A program made the position numbers and the translations under genes. A stretch of 22,695 nucleotides of DNA, from NCBI GenBank assembly GCA_035547055.1, contig DASZVN010000133.1, forward strand, positions 1-22,695, read 5' to 3'. Of this stretch, positions 1 to 6,833 are shown piece after piece. The first letter of the stretch is position 1. Each line of letters begins with the position of its first letter. A model generated the notes under the pieces. It had not been told where the DNA came from. It did not search any database and worked only from the letters and a program-made list of their open reading frames with translations. The stretch is from DASZVN01 sp035547055 (GTDB lineage Bacteria > Pseudomonadota > Alphaproteobacteria > Rhizobiales > Methylopilaceae).

Positions 1-2
1 CA

Positions 3-662
3 TGGCGGCAAAAGCTCGTGGCCGCACTCATGCATGAATGCGTCCTGATCCCCGTAGGGGTTTCGGACGTGGCGTGGCTCGAGGCGCTGCAAACCGCCCT
101 AGAACTGCATCAGGGTTGGCAGGACGCCGGGGACGGCGCGCCGCTTCTCTCCACCTTCGTTGGCGTCGTGCCGACCATTGACGCCAAGATTGCCGACACG
201 TTCGCGCTGGTCAGCGCCGTTCATGCGCGACCCTGCATCCTCGTGGACGGGGACAATGATGGGCGCGGCTATTTCGATGCAGTGAAGACTCACGCTCCGC
301 CGCCGCGCAGCGTTGTGTTCTGGCCGCAGGGCTGGGCGATGGAGCATGTGGTTGCGTGGATTGCGGGCGCGGACGAAGCCGCGATGCGCGCCGCGTTGGG
401 AACAGCGCTCGGTCAAACTTTCGCGGACAGGCAGGCGCTTACCACCCACTTGCTCACCCAGAAATCCTATGCCCCGACTCACGAGAGCGCCGCCGTCGTT
501 CTCATGGGGAATGCGGCCTGCCGGGCGCGCGCCGCGCAATTGCTCAATGCCTTGTGCGCGGTGTTGCGCGATCCCGCGAACGCTAACACACCGCTCTTTA
601 CGCACATCGCGGCGGACTCCACCGCCGCCATGCACGTCTTCCGGTTTGCGCCGCCGCCATGA
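3..662 (+). CDS. OLD-family ATP-dependent nuclease-like protein, C-terminal TOPRIM part (5' end outside window)
   Basis: The frame is open to the left edge, so the gene almost certainly starts upstream; a GTG at 18 is the first candidate start inside the window. Numbering from it, residues 9-17 (VLIPVGVSD) align with the first TOPRIM motif of OLD proteins (VLLVEGxxD), and residues 74-82 (ILVDGDNDG) match the second (DxDxxG). An acidic residue follows in AMEHVV (E109). The glutamate of motif 1 is a valine here (V13), so metal-dependent cleavage may be lost or altered. The N-terminal ABC-type ATPase expected in this family is not visible. The stop overlaps the start of the helicase gene by four bases (ATGA), as in translationally coupled pairs. 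OLD protein plus UvrD-like helicase is the composition of Gabija (GajA/GajB) anti-phage systems. GC and codon use are lower than in the core genes downstream. The family call is inferred from motifs only. Confidence 0.6.
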   Translation, partial: WRQKLVAALMHECVLIPVGVSDVAWLEALQTALELHQGWQDAGDGAPLLSTFVGVVPTIDAKIADTFALVSAVHARPCILVDGDNDGRGYFDAVKTHAPPPRSVVFWPQGWAMEHVVAWIAGADEAAMRAALGTALGQTFADRQALTTHLLTQKSYAPTHESAAVVLMGNAACRARAAQLLNALCAVLRDPANANTPLFTHIAADSTAAMHVFRFAPPP

Positions 663-1987
663 CGTTTGATTTCTTCGAGGGCGCGGCGGGCACTGGCAAG
701 ACCCATAACCTTGTGGGCTGCGCAGGGGAGATCGTTCAGGATGGCGCGCTTGGCGAAGGGCACAAGCTCCTGGCGCTGACCTTCATGAACGGCGCGCGCC
801 GCCGTTTGGATGCGCGGCTTGGCGAGAACCCGGCTTTCCGCCGGCGCTTTGATTGCCAGACCTTCGATGTGTTCGCCCGGACGCTGGCCGCGAGGCGCAG
901 GAGTCTGATTACGCCTGCGATGCAGACGCAGGCCGATGCCCTGAGCGAGTTTGATGGGCCATGCGCTCTGGCGGCGGGGCTTCTGGAAAACGAAGCCGTT
1001 CGGAAATGGGTGGCGCGGAGTTTTCCGCTGATCTTGGTGGATGAGGCGCAAGACCTCGACGAACACCGGATGCGCGTTCTTCAAGGGCTTTCGCCTTCTT
1101 GCCGGATCGTGGCGGCGGATGCCTTCCAGTGCCTTCACAACGGACGTGATATCGCTCCTCTCATGGGGTGGCTTGAAGGCGCAGGTCAAACTCATCGGCT
1201 CACGCAAGTTCGGCGCACGACCCAGCAGGGATTGCTGGCTGCCGCGCTCGCCGTGCGTGAAGGCCGTGATGTGAAGGCCGTTCTGACGGCAAACACGTTC
1301 AATAACCGGACATCATGGAACGGCGCAGGATTCCGGCTTCTGGACGCGCCTGCCACGAATGCCAACCATGCGCTTCTGACGTGGGCGATTGCCAACGACA
1401 TGGCGCAGCGCCACGGCCCGGTGGTCATTCTCACGCCCGATGCGGGCAACGCGATTATCCGCGCTGCGCTCAACACCCTTCAAACCAAGCAGCATACCCG
1501 CAAGAACGGTGCGACCTTCGGGCCGTATCCGCATACTTGGGATCGCCACGACAACGACGAAGCGGATGCCTTACTGGCCGCCGTCGCACTGCCAGAAGCC
1601 GCATCGTGCGCCGATCTTCGCGTGCTTCTAACGCCGCTGATCGGACATGCGCCCATCGTGCAGGCAATCAGCCGAATGGACCGTTTGCGCCGCGCGCACG
1701 GGCAAGCGTCCTTCACCTCGGCGCAAGTCAAAGAGTTTGTGCCAGAGGCCGTGCGTAACCGTTCGCGTCTGGGTTTCCGGCAGCAGCACGGCCATCTGGC
1801 CATGACGATTCAGCGGGCCAAAAACCGTGAATTTCCGAACGTCATCGTGTTATGGCCGCACACGGCGACAGGCAGCGCCGAGCATCTGCGCAGGCTGCTT
1901 TACAACGGCATCACACGCGCTCAGAATCATTGCACCGTCATCGTGCTTGGACAGAACAGACTGAACGCCCCACCATTCGCGCCGTAG
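659..1987 (+). CDS. UvrD/Rep-like superfamily 1 DNA helicase, GajB-like
   Basis: This 442-residue protein carries the SF1A helicase motifs in order: Walker A GAAGTGKT (8-15), motif Ia LALTFMNGA (38-46), Walker B LILVDEAQD (124-132), a motif III variant AADAFQ (152-157), motif IV around VRRTTQQ (184-190), motif V TIQRAKNREF (383-392) and motif VI RRLLYNGITRA (411-421) with the arginine finger R420. Length is close to GajB and well short of the 700 or more residues of housekeeping UvrD/Rep/PcrA. The KNREF form of motif V, instead of KGLEF, also points to an accessory helicase. It overlaps the preceding OLD-like gene by four bases, so the two should be co-translated and act together, most plausibly in phage or plasmid defence. 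A small hairpin covers the stop codon. The helicase call is firm; the defence role is inference from the pairing. Confidence 0.85.
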   Translation: MTFDFFEGAAGTGKTHNLVGCAGEIVQDGALGEGHKLLALTFMNGARRRLDARLGENPAFRRRFDCQTFDVFARTLAARRRSLITPAMQTQADALSEFDGPCALAAGLLENEAVRKWVARSFPLILVDEAQDLDEHRMRVLQGLSPSCRIVAADAFQCLHNGRDIAPLMGWLEGAGQTHRLTQVRRTTQQGLLAAALAVREGRDVKAVLTANTFNNRTSWNGAGFRLLDAPATNANHALLTWAIANDMAQRHGPVVILTPDAGNAIIRAALNTLQTKQHTRKNGATFGPYPHTWDRHDNDEADALLAAVALPEAASCADLRVLLTPLIGHAPIVQAISRMDRLRRAHGQASFTSAQVKEFVPEAVRNRSRLGFRQQHGHLAMTIQRAKNREFPNVIVLWPHTATGSAEHLRRLLYNGITRAQNHCTVIVLGQNRLNAPPFAP

Positions 1988-2010
1988 GCGCGAAATGTTC
2001 TTCCTTCCCC
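1976..2010 (+). terminator. Hairpin over the helicase stop codon, possible terminator
   Basis: TTCGCGCC (1976-1983) and GGCGCGAA (1987-1994) form a perfect 8-bp stem with a 3-base loop that contains part of the TAG stop. It is followed by a pyrimidine-rich, T-containing run (ATGTTCTTCCTTCCC) rather than a clean U-tract. It could end transcription of the OLD/helicase pair. Confidence 0.4.
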
Positions 2011-2231
2011 CGAAGCTCAGACCTCTTTTTGCCGTGCTTTCTCCCGACGCTCGTTTATGATGTTGAACGCGCTTATGGCGGGATGGTCGCTGTAGAGAAT
2101 CTACGAATCCAGCGTCCTTACCCTGGTGGTATCGCAGTTGGTATCGGTTTGGGGCCTGAGCGGAAAAGTCCAATAACTACAACGCGCACTCAAACCCATT
2201 GACCATCGAGTGGGAATAGCCGGGTCGGCGC
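1988..2231. other. Lower-GC intergenic border of the accessory block
   Basis: No convincing gene is seen. The stretch is less GC-rich than the core genome and separates the OLD/UvrD module from the convergent SDR gene. It contains CTTACCCTGGT at 2117-2127 followed by ATCGGTT at 2143-2149. A similar arrangement occurs at 11398-11424, at the right border of the other lower-GC islet. No tRNA-like fold, integrase or insertion-sequence end was recognised. Confidence 0.45.
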
Positions 2232-3116
2232 CTACCCTCTCTTCGCCTCCTCCGTCCGCCTGCGGCGGATCTCCTCGAAGGCGAGGCGGCCGGGGTCGAT
2301 CTCCTGGCCTTCGGGGAAGCCGTCGACGATCTCGGCGAACAGCCCGGCGACCTCGTCCTTGAACTCGCCGTGGGGGAGGATGTAGGCGTCGTCGTCGCGG
2401 ATGCCCTGGAGCACGCGCTCGCCGACCTCGAGCGGGTCCATCCCGGAATTGGCGGGCGAAGGTGCGGTCAGGCTGGGCGCTTTCACGTCGCCGCCGCTCC
2501 GTGCCGCCGGCCGGAGCTTGTGACTCTCCATTAGGCGCGAGCGGGTGAGCCCGGGACACAGCACCGAGACGCCGATCCCGTGCTTCTTCAGGTTGAGGCG
2601 AAGCGAATCCGAGATGCCGCGCACGGCGAACTTCGATGCAGAATAGATTCCGCCGCCGCCCGGCAGTGGCAGCAGCCCGGCCATCGACGACGTATTGACG
2701 ATGTGCCCACCCTCGCCATGGGCCTTGATCTTCGGCGTAAAGCTCACGATGCCGTTGATGACGCCGAAGACGTTGGTGCCGAAGACGAAGTCCCAGTCGT
2801 CGTAGCCGGCCTCGTCCATGTCGGTGAGGCCGGAGCCGACGCCGGCATTGTTGCAGACGACGTGGACCTTGCCGAACACGCGCTCGACCTCGTCGGCCGC
2901 GGCGGCCATCGCGGCGCGATCGGTCACGTCGACCCGCATGAAATGGACCCCCTGGTTGGTGCCGGCGAGCGCCGCGGCTGCCTCGTCGAGGCGGTCCTGC
3001 TGGAGGTCGGCGATCGCAACCTTCATGCCGTTCCCGAGAAAGACCCGCGCCATGCCGAAGCCGATGCCGCTGGCGCCGCCGGTGATGAAGGCGACCTTTC
3101 CCTCGACGTCCTCCAT
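2232..3116 (-). CDS. SDR family NAD(P)-dependent oxidoreductase
   Basis: Classical short-chain dehydrogenase/reductase of 294 residues. Visible hallmarks are the Rossmann glycine motif TGGASGIG (12-19), aspartate D37 after beta-strand 2 (usually NAD preference), NNAG (89-92), catalytic serine at 143/144 (NTSSMAG) and the YSASK motif with Y158 and K162. The core ends near residue 240. A tail of about 50 residues rich in E and R follows, ending EEIRRRRTEEAKRG, and may define the subfamily. Substrate cannot be predicted; alcohol, ketone or acyl substrates are all possible. The ATG at 3116 starts right before the canonical GKVAFITGG strand, so the start is well supported. It is convergent with the accessory block and separated from trmFO by about 130 bases containing a repeat, so it is probably its own transcription unit. 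Confidence 0.9.
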   Translation of the reverse strand: MEDVEGKVAFITGGASGIGFGMARVFLGNGMKVAIADLQQDRLDEAAAALAGTNQGVHFMRVDVTDRAAMAAAADEVERVFGKVHVVCNNAGVGSGLTDMDEAGYDDWDFVFGTNVFGVINGIVSFTPKIKAHGEGGHIVNTSSMAGLLPLPGGGGIYSASKFAVRGISDSLRLNLKKHGIGVSVLCPGLTRSRLMESHKLRPAARSGGDVKAPSLTAPSPANSGMDPLEVGERVLQGIRDDDAYILPHGEFKDEVAGLFAEIVDGFPEGQEIDPGRLAFEEIRRRRTEEAKRG

Positions 3117-3184
3117 GGCAGCCTCCCGTGCGATTTGGTTCGGCTCCTATCCAAGGAGGATGCGAGGCGGGCTGCAAGCCTCTT

Positions 3185-3249
3185 GTAGGGTGGGCAAGCA
3201 GAGCCTGCCCACGTCGTGGGCGTCGGCGTTGCCGATGCCCACGTTACGA
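3185..3249. repeat. Palindromic intergenic repeat, GTAGGGTGGGCAAGC family, copy 1
   Basis: GTAGGGTGGGCAAGC with CCTGCCCAC (3185-3212) is followed by CGTGGGC (3215-3221) and GCCCACG (3237-3243), giving nested stem-loops. It runs up to and over the trmFO stop codon (3244-3246). A second copy, in inverted orientation, lies at 6806-6833 over the stop of the FAD monooxygenase gene. It may act as a transcription end or mRNA-stability hairpin. Confidence 0.7.
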
Positions 3250-4659
3250 GGCGGCCTGCGCCATGTCGCCGGCGAGCCAGGCGAGGAGGTCGGCCTTGGC
3301 GCGGGCGGCCTGGGCCCGGCGGCGGGCGACGCCGCGCTCAGGCCCGCGCAGGCGGCGGCCCGTCTCGTCGCGCTCCGGCGTCGCCGCGGGCGGCGGGAAC
3401 AGGCCGAAATTCACGTTCATCGGCTGGAACGTCTTCGCGCCATCCTCCGCAGCGAGATGGCCGCCCGTGATGTGGCCGACGATCGCGCCGAGCGCCGTCG
3501 TCGCCGGAGGCAGCGCGAGCGGCCGGCCGAGGCGCTCGGCCGCCGCCAGCCGCCCGGCAAGGAGGCCGACCGCGGCGCTCTCGACATAGCCCTCGCAGCC
3601 GGTGATCTGGCCGGCGAAGCGGAGCCGCGGCATCGCTTTCAGCCTGAGCACGCCGTCGAGCAGCTTGGGACTGTCGAGGAAGCTGTTGCGGTGAAGGCCG
3701 CCGAGCCGGGCGAACTCGGCCCTCTCCAGCCCGGGGATGGTGCGGAACAGCGCGACCTGCGCGCCATGGCGCAGCTTGGTCTGGAAGCCGACCATGTTGA
3801 ACAGCGTGCCGAGCGCGTTGTCCTGGCGGAGCTGCACCACCGCCCACGGCTTCACGCCGGGCTGGTGCGGGTTGGTCAGGCCGACCGGCTTCATCGGGCC
3901 GTAACGGAGGGTATCCCGGCCCCGCGCGGCCATCACCTCGATCGGCAGGCAGCCGTCGAAATAGGGCGTCGAGGCTTCCCATTGGTGGAACTCGACCTTG
4001 TCGCCCGCCAGCAGGCCATCCACGAAGGCCTCGTACTGGTCGCGGTCGAGCGGGCAGTTGACGTAGTCGGCGCCGCTGCCGCCGGGGCCGGCCTTGTCGT
4101 AGCGCGACTGGAACCAAGCCTTGTCGAAGTCGATCGTGTCGCGGTGGACGATCGGCGCGATGGCGTCGAAGAACGCCAGCGCGTCCGCGCCGGTGAGGCT
4201 GCGGATCGCCTCGGCCAGGGATGGCGAGGTGAGGGGGCCGGTCGCGACGATGACGCTGTCCCAGTCGGGCGGCGGCAGGCCGGCGACCTCCTCGCGGCGG
4301 ATCGTGACCAGCGGGTGCGCCTCCAGCGCCGCCTGGACCGCGGCGGAGAAGCCGTCGCGGTCGACCGCGCGCGCGCCGCCGGCCGGCACCTGGTGGGCGT
4401 CGGCCTCGGCCATGACCAGCGAGCCGAGCCGCCGCATTTCCCAATGGAGCTGGCCGACCGCGTTGTTCTCGGCATCGTCGGAGCGGAACGAATTGGAGCA
4501 CACCAGCTCGGCGAGGCCGTCGGTCCTGTGGGCGTCGGTCGGGCGCACCGGCCGCATCTCGTGGATCACCACGGGCACGCCGGCCGTCGCGATCTGCCAG
4601 GCCGCCTCCGATCCGGCGAGGCCGCCGCCGACGACGTGGATGGGAGGAATGTCGCTCAT
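3244..4659 (-). CDS. trmFO: FADH2/methylene-THF-dependent tRNA (uracil-54-C5)-methyltransferase TrmFO
   Basis: TrmFO makes ribothymidine at position 54 of the tRNA T-loop, using 5,10-methylenetetrahydrofolate as carbon donor and FAD as reductant. The 471-residue protein starts with the dinucleotide-binding motif HVVGGGLAGSEAAW (8-21). It contains the signature CSNSFRSDD with C54, which corresponds to the family's essential N-terminal cysteine, and a second conserved cysteine in DYVNCPLDRDQYEAF. The family block GPMKPVGL is also present, as is the C-terminal FAD-binding region around GCEGYVESAA and GHITGG. Length matches the usual 430-475. The ATG at 4659 begins immediately before the FAD motif, so the start is secure. 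Neighbours on both sides are repeat elements, so it is probably monocistronic. Long open frames on the opposite strand here are codon-bias shadows. Confidence 0.96.
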   Translation of the reverse strand: MSDIPPIHVVGGGLAGSEAAWQIATAGVPVVIHEMRPVRPTDAHRTDGLAELVCSNSFRSDDAENNAVGQLHWEMRRLGSLVMAEADAHQVPAGGARAVDRDGFSAAVQAALEAHPLVTIRREEVAGLPPPDWDSVIVATGPLTSPSLAEAIRSLTGADALAFFDAIAPIVHRDTIDFDKAWFQSRYDKAGPGGSGADYVNCPLDRDQYEAFVDGLLAGDKVEFHQWEASTPYFDGCLPIEVMAARGRDTLRYGPMKPVGLTNPHQPGVKPWAVVQLRQDNALGTLFNMVGFQTKLRHGAQVALFRTIPGLERAEFARLGGLHRNSFLDSPKLLDGVLRLKAMPRLRFAGQITGCEGYVESAAVGLLAGRLAAAERLGRPLALPPATTALGAIVGHITGGHLAAEDGAKTFQPMNVNFGLFPPPAATPERDETGRRLRGPERGVARRRAQAARAKADLLAWLAGDMAQAAS

Positions 4660-4673
4660 GCGGCGAGGTTACC

Positions 4674-4761
4674 CGTCATTGCGAGCGAAGCGAAGCGATC
4701 CGGCGGCCCTCAGGTGCTCATCGCCGCCGGTTTGCTTCGTTGCTTCGCTCCTCGCGATGAC
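4674..4761. repeat. Palindromic repeat, CGTCATTGCGAGCGAAGCGAAGC family, copy 1
   Basis: The left arm, CGTCATTGCGAGCGAAGCGA and onward from 4674, is mirrored by TTGCTTCGTTGCTTCGCTCC plus TCGCGATGAC ending at 4761. This gives a long imperfect hairpin upstream of trmFO and downstream of the DUF1127 gene. Further copies are at 8127-8204 and 8505-8744. Confidence 0.8.
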
Positions 4762-4832
4762 AGCGCCCCAAAAGCAAAAGCCCCGGCGGTGGGCCGGGGC
4801 TTCGGCATTGGTCGGCGGCGCCGGGTGGGGCG

Positions 4833-4997
4833 TCAGGCGACCTGGTGGGCGGCGCTGCGGGCGACCCAGTCGATCTCGCTGCGGCGCAGGTTCAGGTCCT
4901 GCAGCGTGCGATCGTCGAGCTGCGCGAGCTCGGCATAGGTCTTCCGATAGGTGTTCCAGCGCTTGTAGGCCCGGATCAGCATAGCCAGCACGGCCAT
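4833..4997 (-). CDS. DUF1127 small protein
   Basis: This 54-residue basic protein fits DUF1127: an N-terminal hydrophobic and aromatic stretch (MAVLAMLIRAYKRWNTYRKT), then the conserved block ELAQLDDRTLQDLNLRRSEI (23-42) and a WVARSA tail. DUF1127 proteins are abundant in alphaproteobacteria and bind RNA or affect phosphate and RNA metabolism in the few studied cases. The reading frame stays open further upstream, but the ATG at 4997 is preferred: it has a GGAGAGAGACA ribosome binding site directly before it and the family begins there. The upstream 100-200 bases are unusually AT-rich and contain a dyad, suggesting a strong or regulated promoter. Confidence 0.88.
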   Translation of the reverse strand: MAVLAMLIRAYKRWNTYRKTYAELAQLDDRTLQDLNLRRSEIDWVARSAAHQVA

Positions 4998-5079
4998 TGT
5001 CTCTCTCCATTCGTTCCGCCGCCCCTCCCGGATGGAGGCTGCGGCGCATCCCGCTGGCGATGAGATAGGCGATTGTGCA

Positions 5080-5210
5080 CCGCAGAAGAAGGCGAGGTTG
5101 CTCAATGCTGCAATGCGATTGTTGCATGCCGCAATAATCTGTCTGTCATACAAATTTAATGGACGCCATATTCGTTGAGAAATAAGGCATTGCGGCGCTA
5201 AACCGACCGC
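5080..5210 (-). promoter_or_regulatory. AT-rich upstream region of the DUF1127 gene with a dyad
   Basis: This is one of the few AT-rich stretches in the core part of the window. At 5118-5135, ATTG and CAAT flank a central GCATGC with imperfect dyad symmetry (14 of 18 positions). This is the size and ends-conserved style of a LysR-type (T-N11-A) operator. It most likely contains the DUF1127 promoter, reading leftward. No regulator gene sits beside it, so the binder is unknown. The rest of 4998-5295 shows no gene. Confidence 0.4.
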
Positions 5211-5295
5211 ATTGGAAAGGCCGCGCAGGAGAGCCGAAAGTCCTGTTCTCCATCGCAATAGTGGGAAACAGCAGGATTTGGCTCGTCTGGACTGC

Positions 5296-5514
5296 TCAAT
5301 CCGCGATCCGGCTCGGCCGGCCGATCCACCAGATCACGGCGCCGGCAGGGACGACCCAGCCGAGCCCGGCAACGATGTAGTAGGCCGTCTGCCACAGCGG
5401 CGGGGCCAGCCGGATCGGCCCCTGGGCCAGCACCATGGCGACGAAGGCCCAGACGATGACGATGACCAGAAGGGCCATGGTCCCAATGAAGGTGCGGAGG
5501 CGGCGGGACATCAT
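5296..5514 (-). CDS. DUF2842 small membrane protein
   Basis: This 72-residue protein has two transmembrane segments (about residues 9-30 and 41-63) joined by GPIRLAPPLWQ, and ends with the conserved WWIGRP motif. This matches DUF2842, a short alphaproteobacterial inner-membrane family often found next to ctaA/COX15, as here, where it is divergent from ctaA. The family's role is unknown; its position suggests a link to cytochrome oxidase or heme A biogenesis, but that is inference. ATG at 5514 gives MMSRRL with a basic N-terminus before the first membrane segment. Confidence 0.85.
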   Translation of the reverse strand: MMSRRLRTFIGTMALLVIVIVWAFVAMVLAQGPIRLAPPLWQTAYYIVAGLGWVVPAGAVIWWIGRPSRIAD

Positions 5515-5528
5515 CGCGGAGCGTGCAT

Positions 5529-5567
5529 CCTAGCTAGGCGACAAGGATTTGCAGTCGGCCTTGTCGC
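5529..5567. promoter_or_regulatory. Palindrome and inverted repeat between DUF2842 and ctaA
   Basis: A 10-bp palindrome CCTAGCTAGG (5529-5538) adjoins a 9-bp inverted repeat, GCGACAAGG (5538-5546) and CCTTGTCGC (5559-5567), with a 12-base loop. Both lie between the divergent starts of DUF2842 and ctaA, where an operator or leader hairpin would be expected. No clear -35/-10 pair was identified. Confidence 0.3.
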
Positions 5568-5702
5568 TCCGGTGTGACCGGTCGGCCTGGCGTGACGGTC
5601 GGCGAGGCCGGATGGGGAACGGCCCGGGGCGAGGGGTCGCGTTGCCCGGCCAGCCCACGGGCCTTATGTGTCGGCGGCGTTCCCGCTGCAAGCCGTGACC
5701 GG

Positions 5703-6773
5703 ATGACCGACCGAAGCCGCTCTCTTTCCGTGCGCCTCTGGCTATGGGGCATCGCGCTCCTGATCGGGGCGATGGTGGTAGTCGGCGGGGCGACACGGCT
5801 GACCCAGTCCGGCCTCTCGATCACCGAATGGCAGCCGATCGCCGGGGCAATCCCACCCCTGACCGAGCGCGACTGGCAGGCCGAGTTCAGGAACTACCAG
5901 CGGATCCCGCAATATCGCGAGCTCAACCGCGACATGACGCTCGGCGAGTTCAAGGGCATCTTCTGGTGGGAGTGGGCCCACCGGCTGCTCGGGCGCATCG
6001 TCGGGGTGGTGGTCGCTCTCCCGCTGATCTTCTTCTGGTGGCGCGGCATGATCGGCGCGGCGCTGGCGCGGCGGCTCGGGGTCATCTTCGTGCTCGGGGC
6101 GCTGCAGGGGGCGCTCGGCTGGTGGATGGTGTCCTCCGGCCTCGCCGGCAGCGGGCGCACCTCGGTCGCGCCCTATCGGCTCGCCATGCACCTGACGCTG
6201 GCCGTGCTGCTCTTCGCCGCGGTGGTGTGGACGGCGCGGAGCCTCCGCCCGCGCCGCGACGAGGTGCCGGCGGCGCCGGTCGTGCGGATCGGCGCCTGGG
6301 CAGTGTTGGCGATGGCGTTCGTCCAGCTTTTCCTCGGGGCGGTGACGGCCGGGCTCCACGCCGGCCTCAGCTTCAACACCTGGCCCTTGATGGACGGGAC
6401 GCTGTTCCCCTCCGCTGCCCAGCTCTTTCCCGGCCAGCCGGCCTGGCTCGACCTCTTCACCAACCCGATGACGGCGCAGTTCTTCCACCGCATGGGCGCC
6501 TACCTGCTGTTCGCGCTTGCGCTCGCCCATGCCGCGACGGCCTGGGGCCGCGGCCCGGCCAGCCGGCGGGCGCTGGCGGTGCTGGCGATGGTGACGGCGC
6601 AGGCGACGCTCGGCATCCTCACGCTCGTCAACGTTGTGCCGATCCCGCTGGCGCTGTGCCACCAGTTCGGCGCGATCGTCGTGATCGCGCTGGCGACGGC
6701 GGACGTCGAGGCGCTGGGCTCCGCCTCGCCCCGCGTGAGCCGGGTCGAGTCGCCCGTCAGGGCGATGGGGTGA
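5703..6773 (+). CDS. ctaA: Heme A synthase (COX15/CtaA)
   Basis: An inner-membrane protein of 356 residues that oxidises the C8 methyl of heme O to a formyl group, giving heme A for aa3-type cytochrome oxidase. Eight hydrophobic segments are visible. Family signatures are GGATRLTQSGLSITEW after the first segment, WEWAHRLLGR, AMHLTLA, GLHAGLSFNTWPLMDG, FFHRMGAYLL and LCHQFGAI; the histidines in these motifs are the heme ligands and conserved residues of the two pseudo-symmetric halves. It is the proteobacterial/mitochondrial COX15 type. The frame is open back to 5574, but that extension is Gly/Arg/Pro-rich and lacks family similarity. ATG at 5703 (MTDRSRSLSVRLWLW) places a short basic segment before the first helix and is preferred. 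The heme O synthase and oxidase genes are not in the window. Confidence 0.96.
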   Translation: MTDRSRSLSVRLWLWGIALLIGAMVVVGGATRLTQSGLSITEWQPIAGAIPPLTERDWQAEFRNYQRIPQYRELNRDMTLGEFKGIFWWEWAHRLLGRIVGVVVALPLIFFWWRGMIGAALARRLGVIFVLGALQGALGWWMVSSGLAGSGRTSVAPYRLAMHLTLAVLLFAAVVWTARSLRPRRDEVPAAPVVRIGAWAVLAMAFVQLFLGAVTAGLHAGLSFNTWPLMDGTLFPSAAQLFPGQPAWLDLFTNPMTAQFFHRMGAYLLFALALAHAATAWGRGPASRRALAVLAMVTAQATLGILTLVNVVPIPLALCHQFGAIVVIALATADVEALGSASPRVSRVESPVRAMG

Positions 6774-6805
6774 GGGCCGGCGCCGGCATTGGTCGCGAAG
6801 CCGCA

Positions 6806-6833
6806 GGGCGGGCGAGCTTCGCTTGCCCACCCT
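6806..6833. repeat. Palindromic repeat, GTAGGGTGGGCAAGC family, copy 2 (inverted)
   Basis: The reverse complement reads GTAGGGTGGGCAAGCGAAGC and onward, matching copy 1 at 3185. The TAG inside GTAGGG is the stop codon of the FAD monooxygenase gene, so this element supplies the gene's 3' end. It lies between the convergent ctaA and monooxygenase genes. Confidence 0.75.

Noticed and set aside
2098..2170. Possible tRNA or tmRNA 3' fragment as integration site
   Set aside because: No cloverleaf, T-loop consensus or CCA end could be recognised; the sequence is kept only as a border similarity.
2818..4938. A 706-codon open frame on the plus strand opposite trmFO
   Set aside because: It lies antisense to a clear trmFO gene, has shadow-type composition (Arg/Ala/Asp/His-rich) and no motifs; long antisense frames are expected at this GC content.
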